From positions 25,156,377 through 25,220,376 of the forward strand of contig OX421968.1 in the NCBI GenBank assembly GCA_949128115.1: a DNA stretch of 64,000 nucleotides, written 5' to 3'. Positions 33,118 through 44,411 of this stretch are shown one piece after another (the first letter of the stretch is position 1; the number at the start of each line of letters is the position of its first letter). The notes under the pieces were generated by a model. The model saw only the letters and a list, made by a program, of their open reading frames with translations. It had not been told where the DNA came from and did no database searches. The translations under genes were made by a program, and so were the position numbers. The stretch comes from Anaspis maculata. Lineage: Eukaryota; Arthropoda; Insecta; Coleoptera; Scraptiidae.

Positions 33118-35048
33118 TACAAATCTAATATCACGTAAAGACGAAGAAGAGGCGAACTGAGTTGGCGGGCTTTGCTGAAAAGCATGCAGTTGGTTTTGGG
33201 AACGGAAAACTTAAATCCCGATGTTTTCCCCCAGTTTTCGATTTTTTTCAGGGTAGTTTGTAAAATTTTTTGAATTGAGGAGATGTCTTTTCCTTTGATG
33301 TATATAAGTAGGTCGTCAGCAAAAAGGCTACAACGAACTGGCGCTTTGATGGTTTTTATCACGTCGTTTATTGCAATCAAAAAGAGTGTTACACTGAGGA
33401 CTGCGCCCTGAGGAAGTCCGTTTTCTAGTTTTTTATTGTGAGACAAGATACCGTTGATTCTGACTTTAAAAGATCTGTTGTGAATGAAGTTTTGAACAAA
33501 CGCCAAGATGTTTCCCTTAAGACCCCATTCGACTAGCTTTTCAATTATTGGACGGGTCCAAGTCATGTCATAGGCCTTCTCTACGTCAAAGAAGACTGCC
33601 AGAAGATGTTGTTTGATAGCAAAAGCCTCATGAATTTCATCAGATTCCAGTTGAACTATGTTGTCAGTTGTTGATCGATGCTTTCTGAAGCCATTTTGAG
33701 AAGGACGAAGTAAGTTTGACTTTTCCAAGTGCCAAACTAGACGGTTATTGATAATACGCTCAAGAGTTTTGCACATGATGCAAGTTAGGGATATTGGCCG
33801 ATAGGAGGCTTTGTCATCGCTTGGTTTGTTTGACTTCAGAATAGGAGAGACAATGGAGCTTGACCAAGGGCTAAGAAATTCATGTGTCTGCCAGCTTATG
33901 TTGTAGATATTGAGCAGGACGAGCTTGGCTTTGGAGGACAGATTTTTCAGAAAAGAGTAAGGAATGTCGTCTGGACCGGGATGAGAGTCCTTGGCTGATT
34001 TGAATGCTTCTTCGAGTTCTGAGATAGTGAGAGACAAATTGATGGAGAGAAAACTATTGTTTTGTTTGTTCATCTCTTGAGATTCTTTGTGTTTTTTTAA
34101 TTGTAAAAAATCTTTGTCGAAATTTAGATCACTTGAATTTGCTTGGAACTGTTCAGCTAGAACCTCAGCGATATCGGATTCACAGTCAAAAATTTGGTTG
34201 CTGTCTCTTATTATTGTGATTCGGGGACGTTTGATGGACTTGAGTTTTTTTACCTTGTTCCAGACTTCAGTCATGGGCGTCGAGGGGTTGATAGTAGAGA
34301 CATAATTTTCCCATGATTCTTTTTTGCTTTTCTTCACAACATATCTGGCTTTAGCTCTCAACCTTTTAAAACTCAAGAGATTTTCTACGGAGTTTATTCT
34401 CTTCAATTTGTTGAGGGCATTTTTACTTGCTTTTACAGCCTCGGCACATTCTTTGTTCCACCAAGGGACAGGTGTGAATTTTTTGTGATTGGAGGAAAGT
34501 TTGCCTATGTGGTTGTGTGCTGAATCAAGTATGATTTGACAGAAGTTTTGTACGGTTTGGTCGATGTCGCTGTCAGTAGGTGAAAACGATTCAAGTTTAT
34601 GGTCCACTTCTTCGGAAAATGATGACCAGTTGGCGTTTTTCAGATTCCATTTAGGGTAGACCACCGAATATTTGTCGGGTGGTTGGTTGGTGTTTTGGAT
34701 TCTGATGGGGTAGTGATCACTACCGTAAAGATAGAGGTAAGTGTCCCACGTCAGGTAAGGTGTGAGTGTAGGGCTGCATATTGTTAGGTCAAGGGCACTG
34801 AAATTTCCATTGTATGAGTTGAATCTGGTAGGCGATCCCGTGTTTAGAAGTATTAGGTTGGAAGAGTTAAGCCACTGTTCTATAGCTTGTCCTCTTTGAT
34901 TTGTGGACACGGAGCCAAATAAGGTGTTGTGTGCCTTGAAATCTCCCAAGATTATGCATGGCGCAGGTATCTGATTCAACAGATTTTTGAGTTCATGTTG
35001 AGAGATCTCTTTGTTTGGGGTGTTATGGTTAACATTAAAAGTTATGGT
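33117..35048 (-). pseudogene. LINE-C ORF2: endonuclease C-terminal half and reverse transcriptase
   Basis: The frame is open from about 35020, with NKEISQHELKNLLNQIPAPC, then ILGDFKAHNTLFGS and SALDLTICSP with GSDHYPI (endonuclease catalytic D..H). WWNKECAEAVKASKNALNKL is the linker typical of I/Jockey-type LINEs. RT motifs are YRPISLTCIMCKTLERIINN, AVFFDVEKAYDMTW, NGLPQGAVLSVTLFLIAIND and FADD at 33323-33312. It ends ..LRLY where LINE-D is inserted. GDFKAHN has K where N is usual. Best match in memory is the I clade, but no clade test was possible. Confidence 0.9.
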
Positions 35049-36117
35049 TGAATAGGGGTGGGTGTCGTTTACCTTACTATTTTTTTGTTATGGCAAAAGA
35101 AAAGATGCAATCTTATAATGATCAAAATAGCAACGCAAAAAAAATTACTAGGGTGAGATAATAGGTTATATTTACTAACGTTTGAAATGCTGACAAATTG
35201 CAAATTTAAGATAATAATTGATGGTAGAATAAATTAAGAATTGAACATTTATATGAGACGGTGCCTGAAGGGCTAAGAACTAACGTACTTCGGCCGAACT
35301 GCGTTTGACAAAATTTAAATTTACTTCACCTGATAAGTATACTTTGTATACAAAAAAAAGGATATTTTATGTTCCGTTTTTGTTACGGATTTTTAATAGA
35401 CTTGGTTCACTCTTTTCAAGTTATTCGTATTTTGGTTTTTCAGTTGGTACACGTGGTTTTGGAATCAAAAAAATGTACTCAGCCTAGGCTGGAACGTGGC
35501 TGGTAGGGTCGCGTCTTCCGGCTCCGCGTCGTTCTCTCACAGTAAAGATGCTTCCAAGCTGTCGGTGATTTTACTTTTCCGTGGCGGGTGTTGTTTGCCA
35601 AGTCCACGAAGACTTGATTGATTTCACAGCAATCAGAAGGAAAGAAGAAGAGAAAAAAAAAACCCTAAAAGATAAACCTATTTGATCTACCTAGTTTTCC
35701 CACTTAAATTCAGAGCTACCGTACCTTACACCGTAAGGGTTTCCTGTTCTGCCTTTGTTTCTTTCGCACACGGCGAATATCAATTAGCAACTAGCTCAAG
35801 TGCGATGGAAAACGATTCCTAAAATATTAAAATTGGTAATGAAAAATACGATTGACTGTTTAGTTTTTACCTTTCGTGGACTGCGACCTAGAATTAATCT
35901 TGAAAAATAATAATATCGCCGGGTTGCTTGAGAAGCGCGTGAATTTGTTCGAAATTATTTTAGCTTGCGAAGCGACTTCTTTGGTGCGGCGTAGAGAAGT
36001 GATAAGAATTTTTATTTCGTATCAGTTTGAATTTTAAAACAAAAAACTATGAAAAACGTTCGCTATTAAAAGAAATTGACAAGGTATGTATACCGGGTGT
36101 ACTGCTAACCTATTCAG
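35035..36117. mobile_element. ~1.1-kb insertion in the LINE-C endonuclease
   Basis: The endonuclease sequence stops after KIYIPP at 36121 and resumes with NHNTPNKEIS near 35020, so ~1.08 kb is inserted. The ends are loosely inverted: GTTATGGTTGAATAGG at the left and CCTATTCAGACGTTACC at the right. No ORF longer than 60 codons looks real inside. A CCCGGTGTACTGCTAACC-like end word is at the right. Type unknown; a non-autonomous DNA element is plausible. Confidence 0.6.
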
Positions 36118-36120
36118 ACG

Positions 36121-36444
36121 TTACCACGTAACAGGGGGTATATAAATTTTACAAATGGAGAATTTGGTTTTCAGTTGGATGGAGAATGCAACCGCTTCTA
36201 AATTTGTGTCGAGATCGATTACTTGAGTAGTGAAACTTAGGTTGACGAAAGAAGATACTCCACCACTGGATCTCTCTCTGTCAGTTCTATGTTTGGAGTA
36301 ACATTTATATCCTTTCAGATTGGGATCGCTCTTGAGGTGGGTTTCTTGCAGACAAATTATGGGGGAGTTGTTAGCAGTTATCAGAAGTTTTAATTTTTCT
36401 AGATGGAAATAGTACCCATTCAAATTCCACTGTAAAATGAACAT
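36121..36444 (-). pseudogene. LINE-C ORF2 N terminus (endonuclease)
   Basis: Starts at ATG 36444 with MFILQWNLNGYYFHLEKLKL, then IICLQETHLKSDPNLKGYKC and SSGGVSSFVNLSF. N-x-N-G near the start and QETH are the first catalytic motifs of apurinic-type LINE endonucleases. It ends at the 1.1-kb insertion after IPP. It lies 76 bp downstream of ORF1. Confidence 0.9.
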
Positions 36445-36519
36445 GTTTGTTCCAAATCTGGTGTTTTGTGGGATAATTTTTGACGAAAGAGATGTTGATC
36501 AAGATTTTGTGGTCTGAGT

Positions 36520-37827
36520 CTAGAATAATTCATTCTCGGATTCAGCCAAAGAAACTATGTCTTCTTGTGAACTTGCTAATGATTGACTGGCGAGTGACTT
36601 TGATAGTTGATGTTGTAACTTTCTTCTTATCCGGGTGAATTTGCTTTTCAGGCCTCGGTTAGTCAAGAGAGGGTGGAGAGTGGACATCATGTTTATGAGA
36701 CTTTGTGTGTCATCTGTGAAGTTTAGCGATTCAAGATAGTAGTCTGGAGAACCTTTCGTATTCGCTAGAAAGGCTGCGAACGAGGCTGCGAATGAATCGA
36801 AGTCCAACGGCTATTTTTTTGGATTGGCTTTGATTTCTTCTTGTAAGGGTTCCAGTGCAGTTACTGAATCAATAGACTCGGTGGATTCCGATCTTTTCAA
36901 TGAAGGGTCTAGAGGTGCGGCTTTATCGATTTTTATTTTCTTTGTTTTGGTTTGGGGCCTAACGAAATTTGTGAAGGGTGGTTCTTGGGTAGTTTGTGAC
37001 TGGGGTGAGTCAAGGCTTTCAGGGGGAGGCCGTTTGCCTTTGTTGTTGGTGTTTTCAATTATGGCTGAGGTCGTTATTGTGGTTGGGTTCAGTTTTTGTG
37101 TATTCTGTGAGGAGGTTTTATTTTGGGAGGAAGCGTTATTTTGTCGGGAGGGGCAGTCCGCAGCGCCGTGTCCCTGTTCTCCACACAAAAAACATTTAAA
37201 TTCATCATAGGATAGAAAAATTCTTTGTTCTGTGTTTTCATCGCTGACAAGTATGGATGATGCTAGCTCAAGGGTGTCATTGGGAGCCACATATACCTGG
37301 CGCCTGAAGCTCAGTATGTGGCTGAAGTCTTCCTCTTGAGAGCCCGCTCTCAAAAAAGACACTGATGAAACAAGAGTAAGTCCCAGTTCTTTGAGCGCTT
37401 CTTCGATAACTGAGTAGGGAATCGTCGGATATGCATTGGAGATTATAAGCCTTTTGGCAGGAGTGATAAGCTTCCGTAGTCCAATTTCAATGTTGTCGAT
37501 TTTTATTGTTTTGTGTTGAGTTGTTATTTCGTCGGCCATTTTAGAGTTTGATAAAAAGATGCAGACTCTGTTGTTCGTGATTCTGGAAGCGAAATGAATG
37601 TTTTTGGGTCCGACTAAGTTGGCTATGGCCCTGATGTAATCGTCGCGTTTCAATCTTTCATCTACATTAAGAATGACGGCTTGATCTTTTTTTGGAAAAT
37701 TAACACTCGGACGAGTTTTTGCTGCGTAAGAGTAAGATTTTTGAGCGGTAGTAATTTGGCTTGACTGTTGAGATGGTAAAGGTTCAGTTGGATTCGATTC
37801 CATGTTGTCTCTGTAGTCAGAAAACAA
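36520..37827 (-). pseudogene. LINE-C ORF1 (gag-like, CCHC knuckle) with one in-frame stop
   Basis: The 338-codon frame from 37827 has a Ser/Thr/Pro N terminus, an RRM-like region (RDDYIRAIANLVGPKNIHFA, NNRVCIFLSNSKMADE, PAKRLIISNAYPTIPYSVIE) and a zinc knuckle CFLCGEQGHGAADC. It meets TAG at 36813-36811 directly after an A7 run, then continues in the same frame for 95 codons (LDFDSFAASFAAFLANTKGS ... AESENELF) to a second stop. One nonsense change therefore shortens ORF1. Such proteins bind the LINE RNA. Confidence 0.85.
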
Positions 37828-37880
37828 CAGGATCTATAATTATTTGTTTGTTTATCAAGTGGTTTGGGCACGTACGTGCC

Positions 37881-38232
37881 CAGCTGATTTCACGGGCCCT
37901 GTTATAGCACTAAGTTTTTGTTGATGCGATATGGCTTGTTCGTAAAATTATTAAATATTTATTATTATTATAGCTTATCTGGTCAAGTCTGAAGCTCTTT
38001 GCAGAATTCTTGGCACAGGATGACAGAATGGGATCCTAGGACGTCGACTGGTCACAGAAAAAACCGAGAAAAACAGTATGTAGCCACTAAAACTCGCGAA
38101 ATTCTGGAGCTCGAGGACGACACGTGTGTTTACCGATTGAAGGCTGACCACGTGTAGTGAAGTAGTTGATGCAGGGCAAAAAGAAAGTCATCACTATTCA
38201 TTTTTTATTTGATTTTAAGAAAACTAAGTTTT
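37881..38232. other. Spacer, no gene
   Basis: Upstream side of LINE-C and downstream side of the hAT fragment. A run TAAATATTTATTATTATTATAG is near 37947. Nothing else was recognised. Confidence 0.4.
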
Positions 38233-38529
38233 TTAAAAAATTTTATCGGTCAATGCATGCCGTCTTGGCGTATTAACAAACGTCGCGAACGAAAACATTC
38301 TCTCCACCGGTGCGGACGAAGGCAACGTGGTGTTGTAGTGCAGGAATAACTTTTTCACAAAAGGATACTTCTGCAGTATCTTCAAGTCAGTACTTGTTTC
38401 TTGACGATACTGCAGAGCTTGCAGTTCTCCCTTCCCACTACTCGGCACATCCGCCGCAGTCGAATCCTCCTCCTCGAATTCAAAAAAACCCATCTCCAGC
38501 AGCTTAGTGGCAGTTGCTTCCTCTGACAT
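38233..38529 (-). pseudogene. hAT transposase C-terminal fragment (hATC)
   Basis: The minus frame has an acidic start (EMGFFEFEEEDSTAADV), then LQKYPFVKKLFLHYNTTLPS and SAPVERMFSFATFVNTPRRH, then ALTDKIF. This is the hAT dimerisation domain (..P.S.APVER.FS.......R..L.D..). The frame is not followed by the rest of the domain, and nothing upstream looks like the catalytic core. No terminal repeats were matched. It is a remnant of a different hAT family from the one at 14645-18565. Confidence 0.75.
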
Positions 38530-38534
38530 GCTTA

Positions 38535-40553
38535 ATTTGATTTGATTGATTTGATTATCAGTGAATTCTCATCCCAAGCTAGATTCCGGGACAGATGAAA
38601 CGCCGGGTTCGTCTAGATCGCCGGGTAATCAGGATTGAGTACGGAAGTGTTCACATGAGTGGTTTGAACTCGGTATTCAAATCGATTTGGATTCTGTTTA
38701 CATATCTGTTATGTAAGTCTAACCCTAACCTAAAACTATCTCAATCTAACGTATCAATGAAAGTGCAAGTACTCTGCAAACTGCAAGTGTGCAGAAGGCA
38801 GAAGTGCAGACAACAGGTGCAAGTATGAATGCGACCCTCGATGCGACCAGAACAGCGGTTTTACTCATTGCTATGTATCAGTTTCTGTTTGTTGATGTTT
38901 CGATCCAATCCGATTGGGTTTCCATGAGTATTATTTCGATCCGATCCCGATACGATCCCAGAATTTGCCGAATCGACCTTGAGACTCAAATCGATTTGGA
39001 TACAGTTCTGCAAGTGTTTACATGCAGTTTTCAATCCCGATACCGTTTTCAAATCGATTTCAATTCTCCATGGAAACGTAGTAAATGTTTGTTTCCAGTC
39101 GACTCTGATTATTATGGGTTAATCTTCAAGCTTCAATTTGAGCCCTGGATTTTGAAATTCGGGCAAAAATAAAAAATGATATCCCCAGAAACCTAGAAAT
39201 TGTTTTTTGATGCCGCCCTGTGGATAAAAGATGTTAGGGAAATTAATCGAGCAACGTGTCGAGGTAGAAGCTCATCTTTATGCCTCCAATGTTTATTTCA
39301 AAAATTACCAAAAGATTGGGCTAAGCAACGCAACGGCAGAAACAGATTCCAAACCGTCCGAAAAATTTTCTGTTTGTCGTATTCGATGTTTCGTTGATTG
39401 TTCATTTGACACGTTCATTTGACACGAAAAGTATTTAAATAACGTAAAAGTATTTACAAATACTATTCCAAATATTAAATACCAAATACTTACAAAAGTA
39501 TTTGAATTCCTTGGAAAGTATTTAGAAAAAACAAAGTGGGATTCTGGATATCTGAATTATTACCAGAATATCAAATCAATCATTTTCTCTCGCGTAAAGT
39601 CATTTTTCTTTGTTCGACAATATTCAGACTGACTAACTGAGAGTTGCGTACTATTTGGCTTGTCTGTCATTCATCACGGCCAACTCAATTTGTGAAAAAA
39701 AAAATAAAAAAATCACAAATTTTGTGAAAATTTCCGATTATCTCGAAAAAAATGAAGTTTAAGGGTAGGGTACCCCTAGTAAAAATGGAAGAGGATAAAA
39801 AAAGCTATCAGATAACGTTATAAAATTAGGGGCATGCTATTTGAAAAAAATGAGTTATAAGACTTTGAAAATTATAAAGTTTGATTTTTTTTTGTGAACG
39901 CCCTGTATCAAGATATCGCAATTTTTTGACATTGGGATATTGGTCTTTGACTTGACTATCACCATGTCAAGTTTCATTACTCAGTTTTGAAAAGCAAGCC
40001 CGCTACGATTTTTTCAAGATAACTGTGGAAATGCGATTTTTTTCAGTTTTTAATTTTTAGTTGGTAGCACTGCCACACAATTGAAAAACAGAAATACAGG
40101 CATAAGACAGTTTAAAAAGCTGAATCTGAAAATGCAAAAAAATATAGGGTGCTCCATTTTAAAAAATTGACGTTTTGTTGATCCCGTCAAAATGGGACAC
40201 CTGTATAGCTGAAAATAATTTCAAGTTATAGGTCTCATCAAACCATATAACTTCTTTCCTACATCTTTTTCTCTATCTTGAACGGTAAGACCGCTATGGG
40301 ATAATTACGCTAGGATGGATCACCCTGTATAACATTTTTTCATTTATGTTCAGAGATACATTTGTCACATTTACGTTTGGAAAATCAATAAATTACTATA
40401 ATTATATAATACCTTTATTCACATCTTACGTGTACCTACCTATATTCAATAATACTCTCTATACTATCCCCGTCTCGGTTCTATTCTGCATACATATAAA
40501 CATAACTTTAATTACTGACTACAAAATATTCAAAAATTCACTTCTTAATATAA
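38535..40553. other. Non-coding, repeat-rich stretch
   Basis: 38640-39110 contains TCAAATCGATTTGGAT twice (38678, 38986), with further ATCGATTT variants, a degenerate local repeat. 39200-39420 has two short overlapping frames with no likeness. 39420-39530 is an AGTATTTAAATAC array. 39570-40340 is AT-rich with CCCTGTATCAAGATATCGCA and CACCCTGTATAAC, words that mark ends of several palindromic elements here. No gene assigned. Confidence 0.45.
39420..39530. repeat. AGTATTTAAATAC repeat, second array
   Basis: AAAGTATTTAAATAACG, AAAAGTATTTACAAATACT, AAGTATTTGAATTCC and similar words match the array at 29735-30080. Confidence 0.7.
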
Positions 40554-40561
40554 CATACAAT

Positions 40562-41977
40562 CAGGGCCGATTCTGGCTCGTCGGCCGCCCTTGTGCGAAA
40601 AATATTTGGCCGCCCGCCAGCTGTAACCCCGCAGCAATTTTCTAGCGGGGGCGTCTGGGCTCTCTAGAAATTGCACCGCAGGCGATTTTTTTCACTTTTG
40701 CGGGCCTGAAACCGCCAAAGCCCCCCTCATTTTCAACATAATTATGAACAAATATAATCTATTTTCCGCTGAGGATCAAGGTGCGTCCATGGCCACCTCA
40801 CTTTAGCATATCCTTCGGCACACCCTATAGGTCGCGGGAGCAAAAATCGCGTGCTAAAGATGGGTATATGGTATAATGTTATTTTCACTAGTACTTGTGA
40901 ATACCGTTTCCTTTAGTTGTAATTAATTATATAGATGATTTATTGAACAATTGCCACTTGATCAAAAAAATAATTGTGCTAAACTCAAGATTTGTCTGAG
41001 AAATGGTTAAAACAAACGAGTCTCTACAGCAGTACCTTGGCACCCTGTCTGCGCTTGCGCGAGCGTTTTAAGTTAATTCAACGACGAAAAGGATGCGCAA
41101 TGCGCAGTTGCCACGTCAGGCATACTTGCAACGTTGCCATAGCGGGTGCCAAGGTGACGGTTATGTTCCCGCGACCTATAGATGAGTTTTTAGGCACTTA
41201 TACCAATTCATAGGTAAGTATATTAATTTTGTAGTTGAATGGAATCAGATAAAGCTGTTCAAATAAACTGGGCAACACTTGAACTGATTCACTAGAAAAT
41301 TTTGCCTCACTTCAAATGTGAATATCTCAAGTAAAAATGGATCGATTTTGGAAATTGTGGTCATGCTGGATAGCGTGTTCTTTTGGCTGTGAGATACTTG
41401 GATGGTACAGAGGTTGAACAACGTTGAGTGAGCTATACAGGGTGAAAACAGAAAAAGTGCAAAACCGGTCCACATCATTCAGCCCTGCTTCTGTGAAAAA
41501 GATCTCAGATTTTTTCTGATTGCAGTTCTGAAAAGCACATATCAACATCTCTAAACGGTTCTCGAATTTTGATCGTAGTGCGGTTTTTTTGGAAGTTGTG
41601 AATTTTTTTTGTACTACACCGCATTTTTTCACGCCGATCCGATTTCAAACAGACTATAGGAAATGTTACCAAGAGATGAAAATTCTTGCCCTTCCTCAGA
41701 TACCTATCTGAGAAAGAAGTCTAATATCTATAATAGTTGACGCAGGGCGGCCGCCTCGCCTCCATTCTTGACAACCTGTTGTATTTTTTCGGCACTAAAA
41801 AATCACAATTTACGCAGGGCGGCTGCCGTCGGTCTCGAAAATCATAACATCAGTTCCTTTTTCGACACTCTATTTTTCGTTTCGCAATTTCGAAAAAATT
41901 GACGACTTTTCGCCGCCCTTGAATTTGGCCGCCCCTGTGCAGGGGCACACCCAGCACACCACTCAGAATCGGCCCTG
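40562..41977. mobile_element. 1.4-kb hAT-type element, TSD CATACAAT
   Basis: The inverted termini are CAGGGCCGATTCTG and CAGAATCGGCCCTG, flanked by a perfect 8-bp duplication CATACAAT (40554-40561, 41978-41985). Both ends carry GGCCGCCC words, and the left end also has GCACCGCAGGCGATTTTT. No transposase frame. It contains a nested inverted-repeat element (40825-41181). It lies in the last coding segment of the integrase-core gene. Confidence 0.95.
40825..41181. mobile_element. ~355-bp nested inverted-repeat element
   Basis: The ends are CTATAGGTCGCGGGAGC (left) and GTTCCCGCGACCTATAG (right), 16 of 17 positions complementary. A TA or TATA duplication cannot be separated from the repeat itself. 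Short internal frames are not convincing. Confidence 0.75.
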
Positions 41978-43522
41978 CATACAATTCGCCTGCATCATGC
42001 GCATTATTCGGAAATGTGATATCTTTTTCCTCCATAAGAATCAATGCTAACGAATATACGTCCTCGTCACATGGAATTTTGTTGGTAAGAGTGCAAGCAT
42101 CCCTACAAGCAGCAATATTTTCGTCTTCAATATGACGTAAATAATTCGTTGCATTGTAGATTTGGGGCATATGATACATTACAAATGGCCTTCCAGAAGG
42201 TGAAATGCTGTTTCTTGACGTGGCAATACGATGTAACTCCCATTCCATAACCACATTTTCCATTTCTTGCTAAAATGAATATTGAAATTAAATAAAAATA
42301 GAAGTTGTACACAGGTCCTTAAAAATTACACAATTTAAATCCTATTTTAGAGGTTATTTCGATAAATCGACTTGCCCAGCGAAGATTATCGTAACTCAAA
42401 TTCAGTAGGTAGTTTTGAGATGGTCGCGATGAAATATTTATTCATGGTAAATCGCGCGTAAATATTAGAGTTACTACTTTTCCAATAATAGAATATGAAG
42501 TTGCCTTCCACGTAATGAGTACTAAAGTTTTCTAGGGACAAATTCACATAGGTAGGTACTCGAGACGTCTTACCACAGTACAGTAACTTAAAAGTGGAAA
42601 AATTGAGTTACGACAGTCTTCATTGGAATGGTCGAAATGTATTAAACAATATTACCTGGATAATCTTCAAAAAGCAAAACTGGATCAACGACTTGTCGAA
42701 AAAAGAACCGGAAAATAAGCCATCGTCTTTCAATTTTTGAAAAAAGTTGATCCAAAATTGACTATGATGCTTCCTCAAAATGGCCCACCATGCTTCGATT
42801 CTCTGATTGTTTGGACTTGTGCCATATAGAAAAGCCGGTGAAGTTGAATGTTGTTCTCCAGTATCACTTGTTTCTCGCAAATAACTTTGAATATATTCAA
42901 CGACTCCATTTTCAGTGCCTAAATCAGCTCGAATTGTTTGTGGAATACCATTCAGCGTTTTGATGCTTTCAAGATAGTAACCGCCAATAATTTTTGGATC
43001 ACTAGTGTTAGCTCCAGCTCTTAGCCAGATAATTTTTCTCGAAAAACCATCGATACATCCACTGATACAAATACCATATGGTTTAAGTTTATCGTAGCAG
43101 TCCATGTGCCATAAAAAGTTTGGCCCCGAGTTTGGCCCTTTATTGCGATATTGTCTCCGACGAAGTCTCCTTCTGCTACGAAGTTCTACTCCTTCTGGAT
43201 CTGCAATCGACTTTGTAGGCATTTCAAATGCAGCCATCTATAGCCATGTAACTGGCCATGCATTTGTACAGCATTTTCAATAAATCTGAATACCGTAATG
43301 ATATCCGTGTAGTTCCTTCTCCTAAAGAGATTCATTGTTCTTAACTTTCTTTTCAACGTACGTTTACTCATGGAAATATTATGAATCAAAGTCAAACATG
43401 ACAATATTTCCATTTGTTGAAGCCCCAGCGTAAAATAAAACTTAATCAACTGATCTTCATCATTCATTTTTTAAATTTTTGCACGCACCACTCACCACTA
43501 AATGCACAATAACATGAGTCCT

Positions 43523-43950
43523 CTACGCTTTCGTAGAATCCTGACGTGGATCTCGGAATTCCGACTTAGATCTCGGAATTCCGACTTAGTTCTCGGAATT
43601 CCGACTTAGATCTCGGAATTCCGACTTAGATCTCGGAATTCCGACTTAGATCTCGGAATTCCGACTTAGATCTCGGAATTCCGACTTAGTTCTCGGAATT
43701 CCGACTTAGACCTCGGAATTCCGACTTAGATCTCGGAATTCCGACTTAGTTCTCGGAATTCCGACTTAGATCTCGGAATTCTGACTTAGATCTCGGAATT
43801 CCAACTTAGATCTCAGAATTCCGACTTAGTTCTCGGAATTCCGACTTAGATCTCGGAATTCCGACTTAGATCTCAGAATTCCGACTTAGACCTCGGAATT
43901 TTGACTTAATAAAAAAGAATAAATATAGTGGCCCTTCTACGCTTTCGTAG
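43523..43950. repeat. 20-bp palindromic minisatellite between two identical hairpins
   Basis: About 18 copies of TCTCGGAATTCCGACTTAGA run from ~43547 to ~43907. The core CGGAATTCCG is a perfect palindrome. Variation is confined mostly to the A/T or C/T just before TCTC (TTAGA, TTAGT, TTAGAC). The array is flanked by the 14-bp hairpin CTACGCTTTCGTAG at 43523-43536 and at 43937-43950, in the same surroundings (GTAGRAT). No coding role. Confidence 0.95.
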
Positions 43951-44369
43951 GATTGCGATACCAGGTCGTGTTACTTAGGTAACCCAAAGTCAGCCTGTTT
44001 ACTAGAGCTTAGTACTTGAAGACTTTCTCAAAACCGAATAATTCGGGCTCTCTCGTGAAGCTCAATAATAGATCAATGGACAATTAAAATTTTGCTGTTG
44101 TTTAAACAACCAATTTCGAAGTCTACCTGCACTCAACAACTAATACTAAAGAAATTGCAAATAGCACCACCAACCTCTGATTTGCAGGGAAGGGTAATCC
44201 AAACGGCAATTTAGACAAACACTGGTCAGTGGATACCTCAACGGTAAATCCCTATCCTCACTTGGAAAAAAAAACGCTTCGACACAACGCCTGTACGTGA
44301 AATTACACTACAACTTAAAGCCGGTGGTCACAAAAAAAATTATGTATTTTTTTTTCGCAATAAAAGACC

Positions 44370-44411
<42 letters not shown>

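Larger units (their letters stand above)
30727..37880 (-). mobile_element. LINE-C: I-clade-like LINE interrupted by two insertions
   Basis: Reading minus from 37880: ORF1 with CCHC knuckle, ORF2 endonuclease N terminus, a ~1.1-kb insertion, the rest of the endonuclease and the reverse transcriptase, a 2-kb LINE-D insertion, then the reverse transcriptase C-terminal part, ending at a foldback at 30735. The protein resumes on each side of both insertions. The 5' limit is uncertain; a perfect 16-bp palindrome GGGCACGTACGTGCCC (37866-37881) sits there. Confidence 0.85.
40500..43467 (-). pseudogene. Integrase-core (DDE) gene, spliced, frameshifted and hAT-interrupted
   Basis: Minus strand. The N-terminal part (43467-~43200: MNDEDQLIKFYFTLGLQQME, MSKRTLKRKLRTMNLFRRRN, MHGQLHGYRWLH) looks like a helix-turn-helix region. 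A frameshift/small deletion near 43200 leads to the integrase fold: FLWHMDCYDKLKPYGICIS, DGFSRKIIWLRAGANTSDP, IRADLGTENGVVEYIQSYLR, SPNNQRIEAWWAILRKHHSQ. The three acidic residues (D in HMD, D in RAD, E in RIE) are intact. A donor CCAG|GTAAT at 42656/42655 and acceptor TTTTAG|CAAG at 42270/42269 define a 386-bp intron that joins in frame to QEMENVVMEWELHRI. The C-terminal part is hit by a hAT element at 41977 and resumes for ~11 codons past it. The family, widespread in animals, is related to transposon integrases; its role is unknown. Confidence 0.82.

Noticed and set aside
43523..43950. CRISPR array
   Set aside because: The 20-bp units are directly adjacent with no unique spacers, and the window is eukaryotic.
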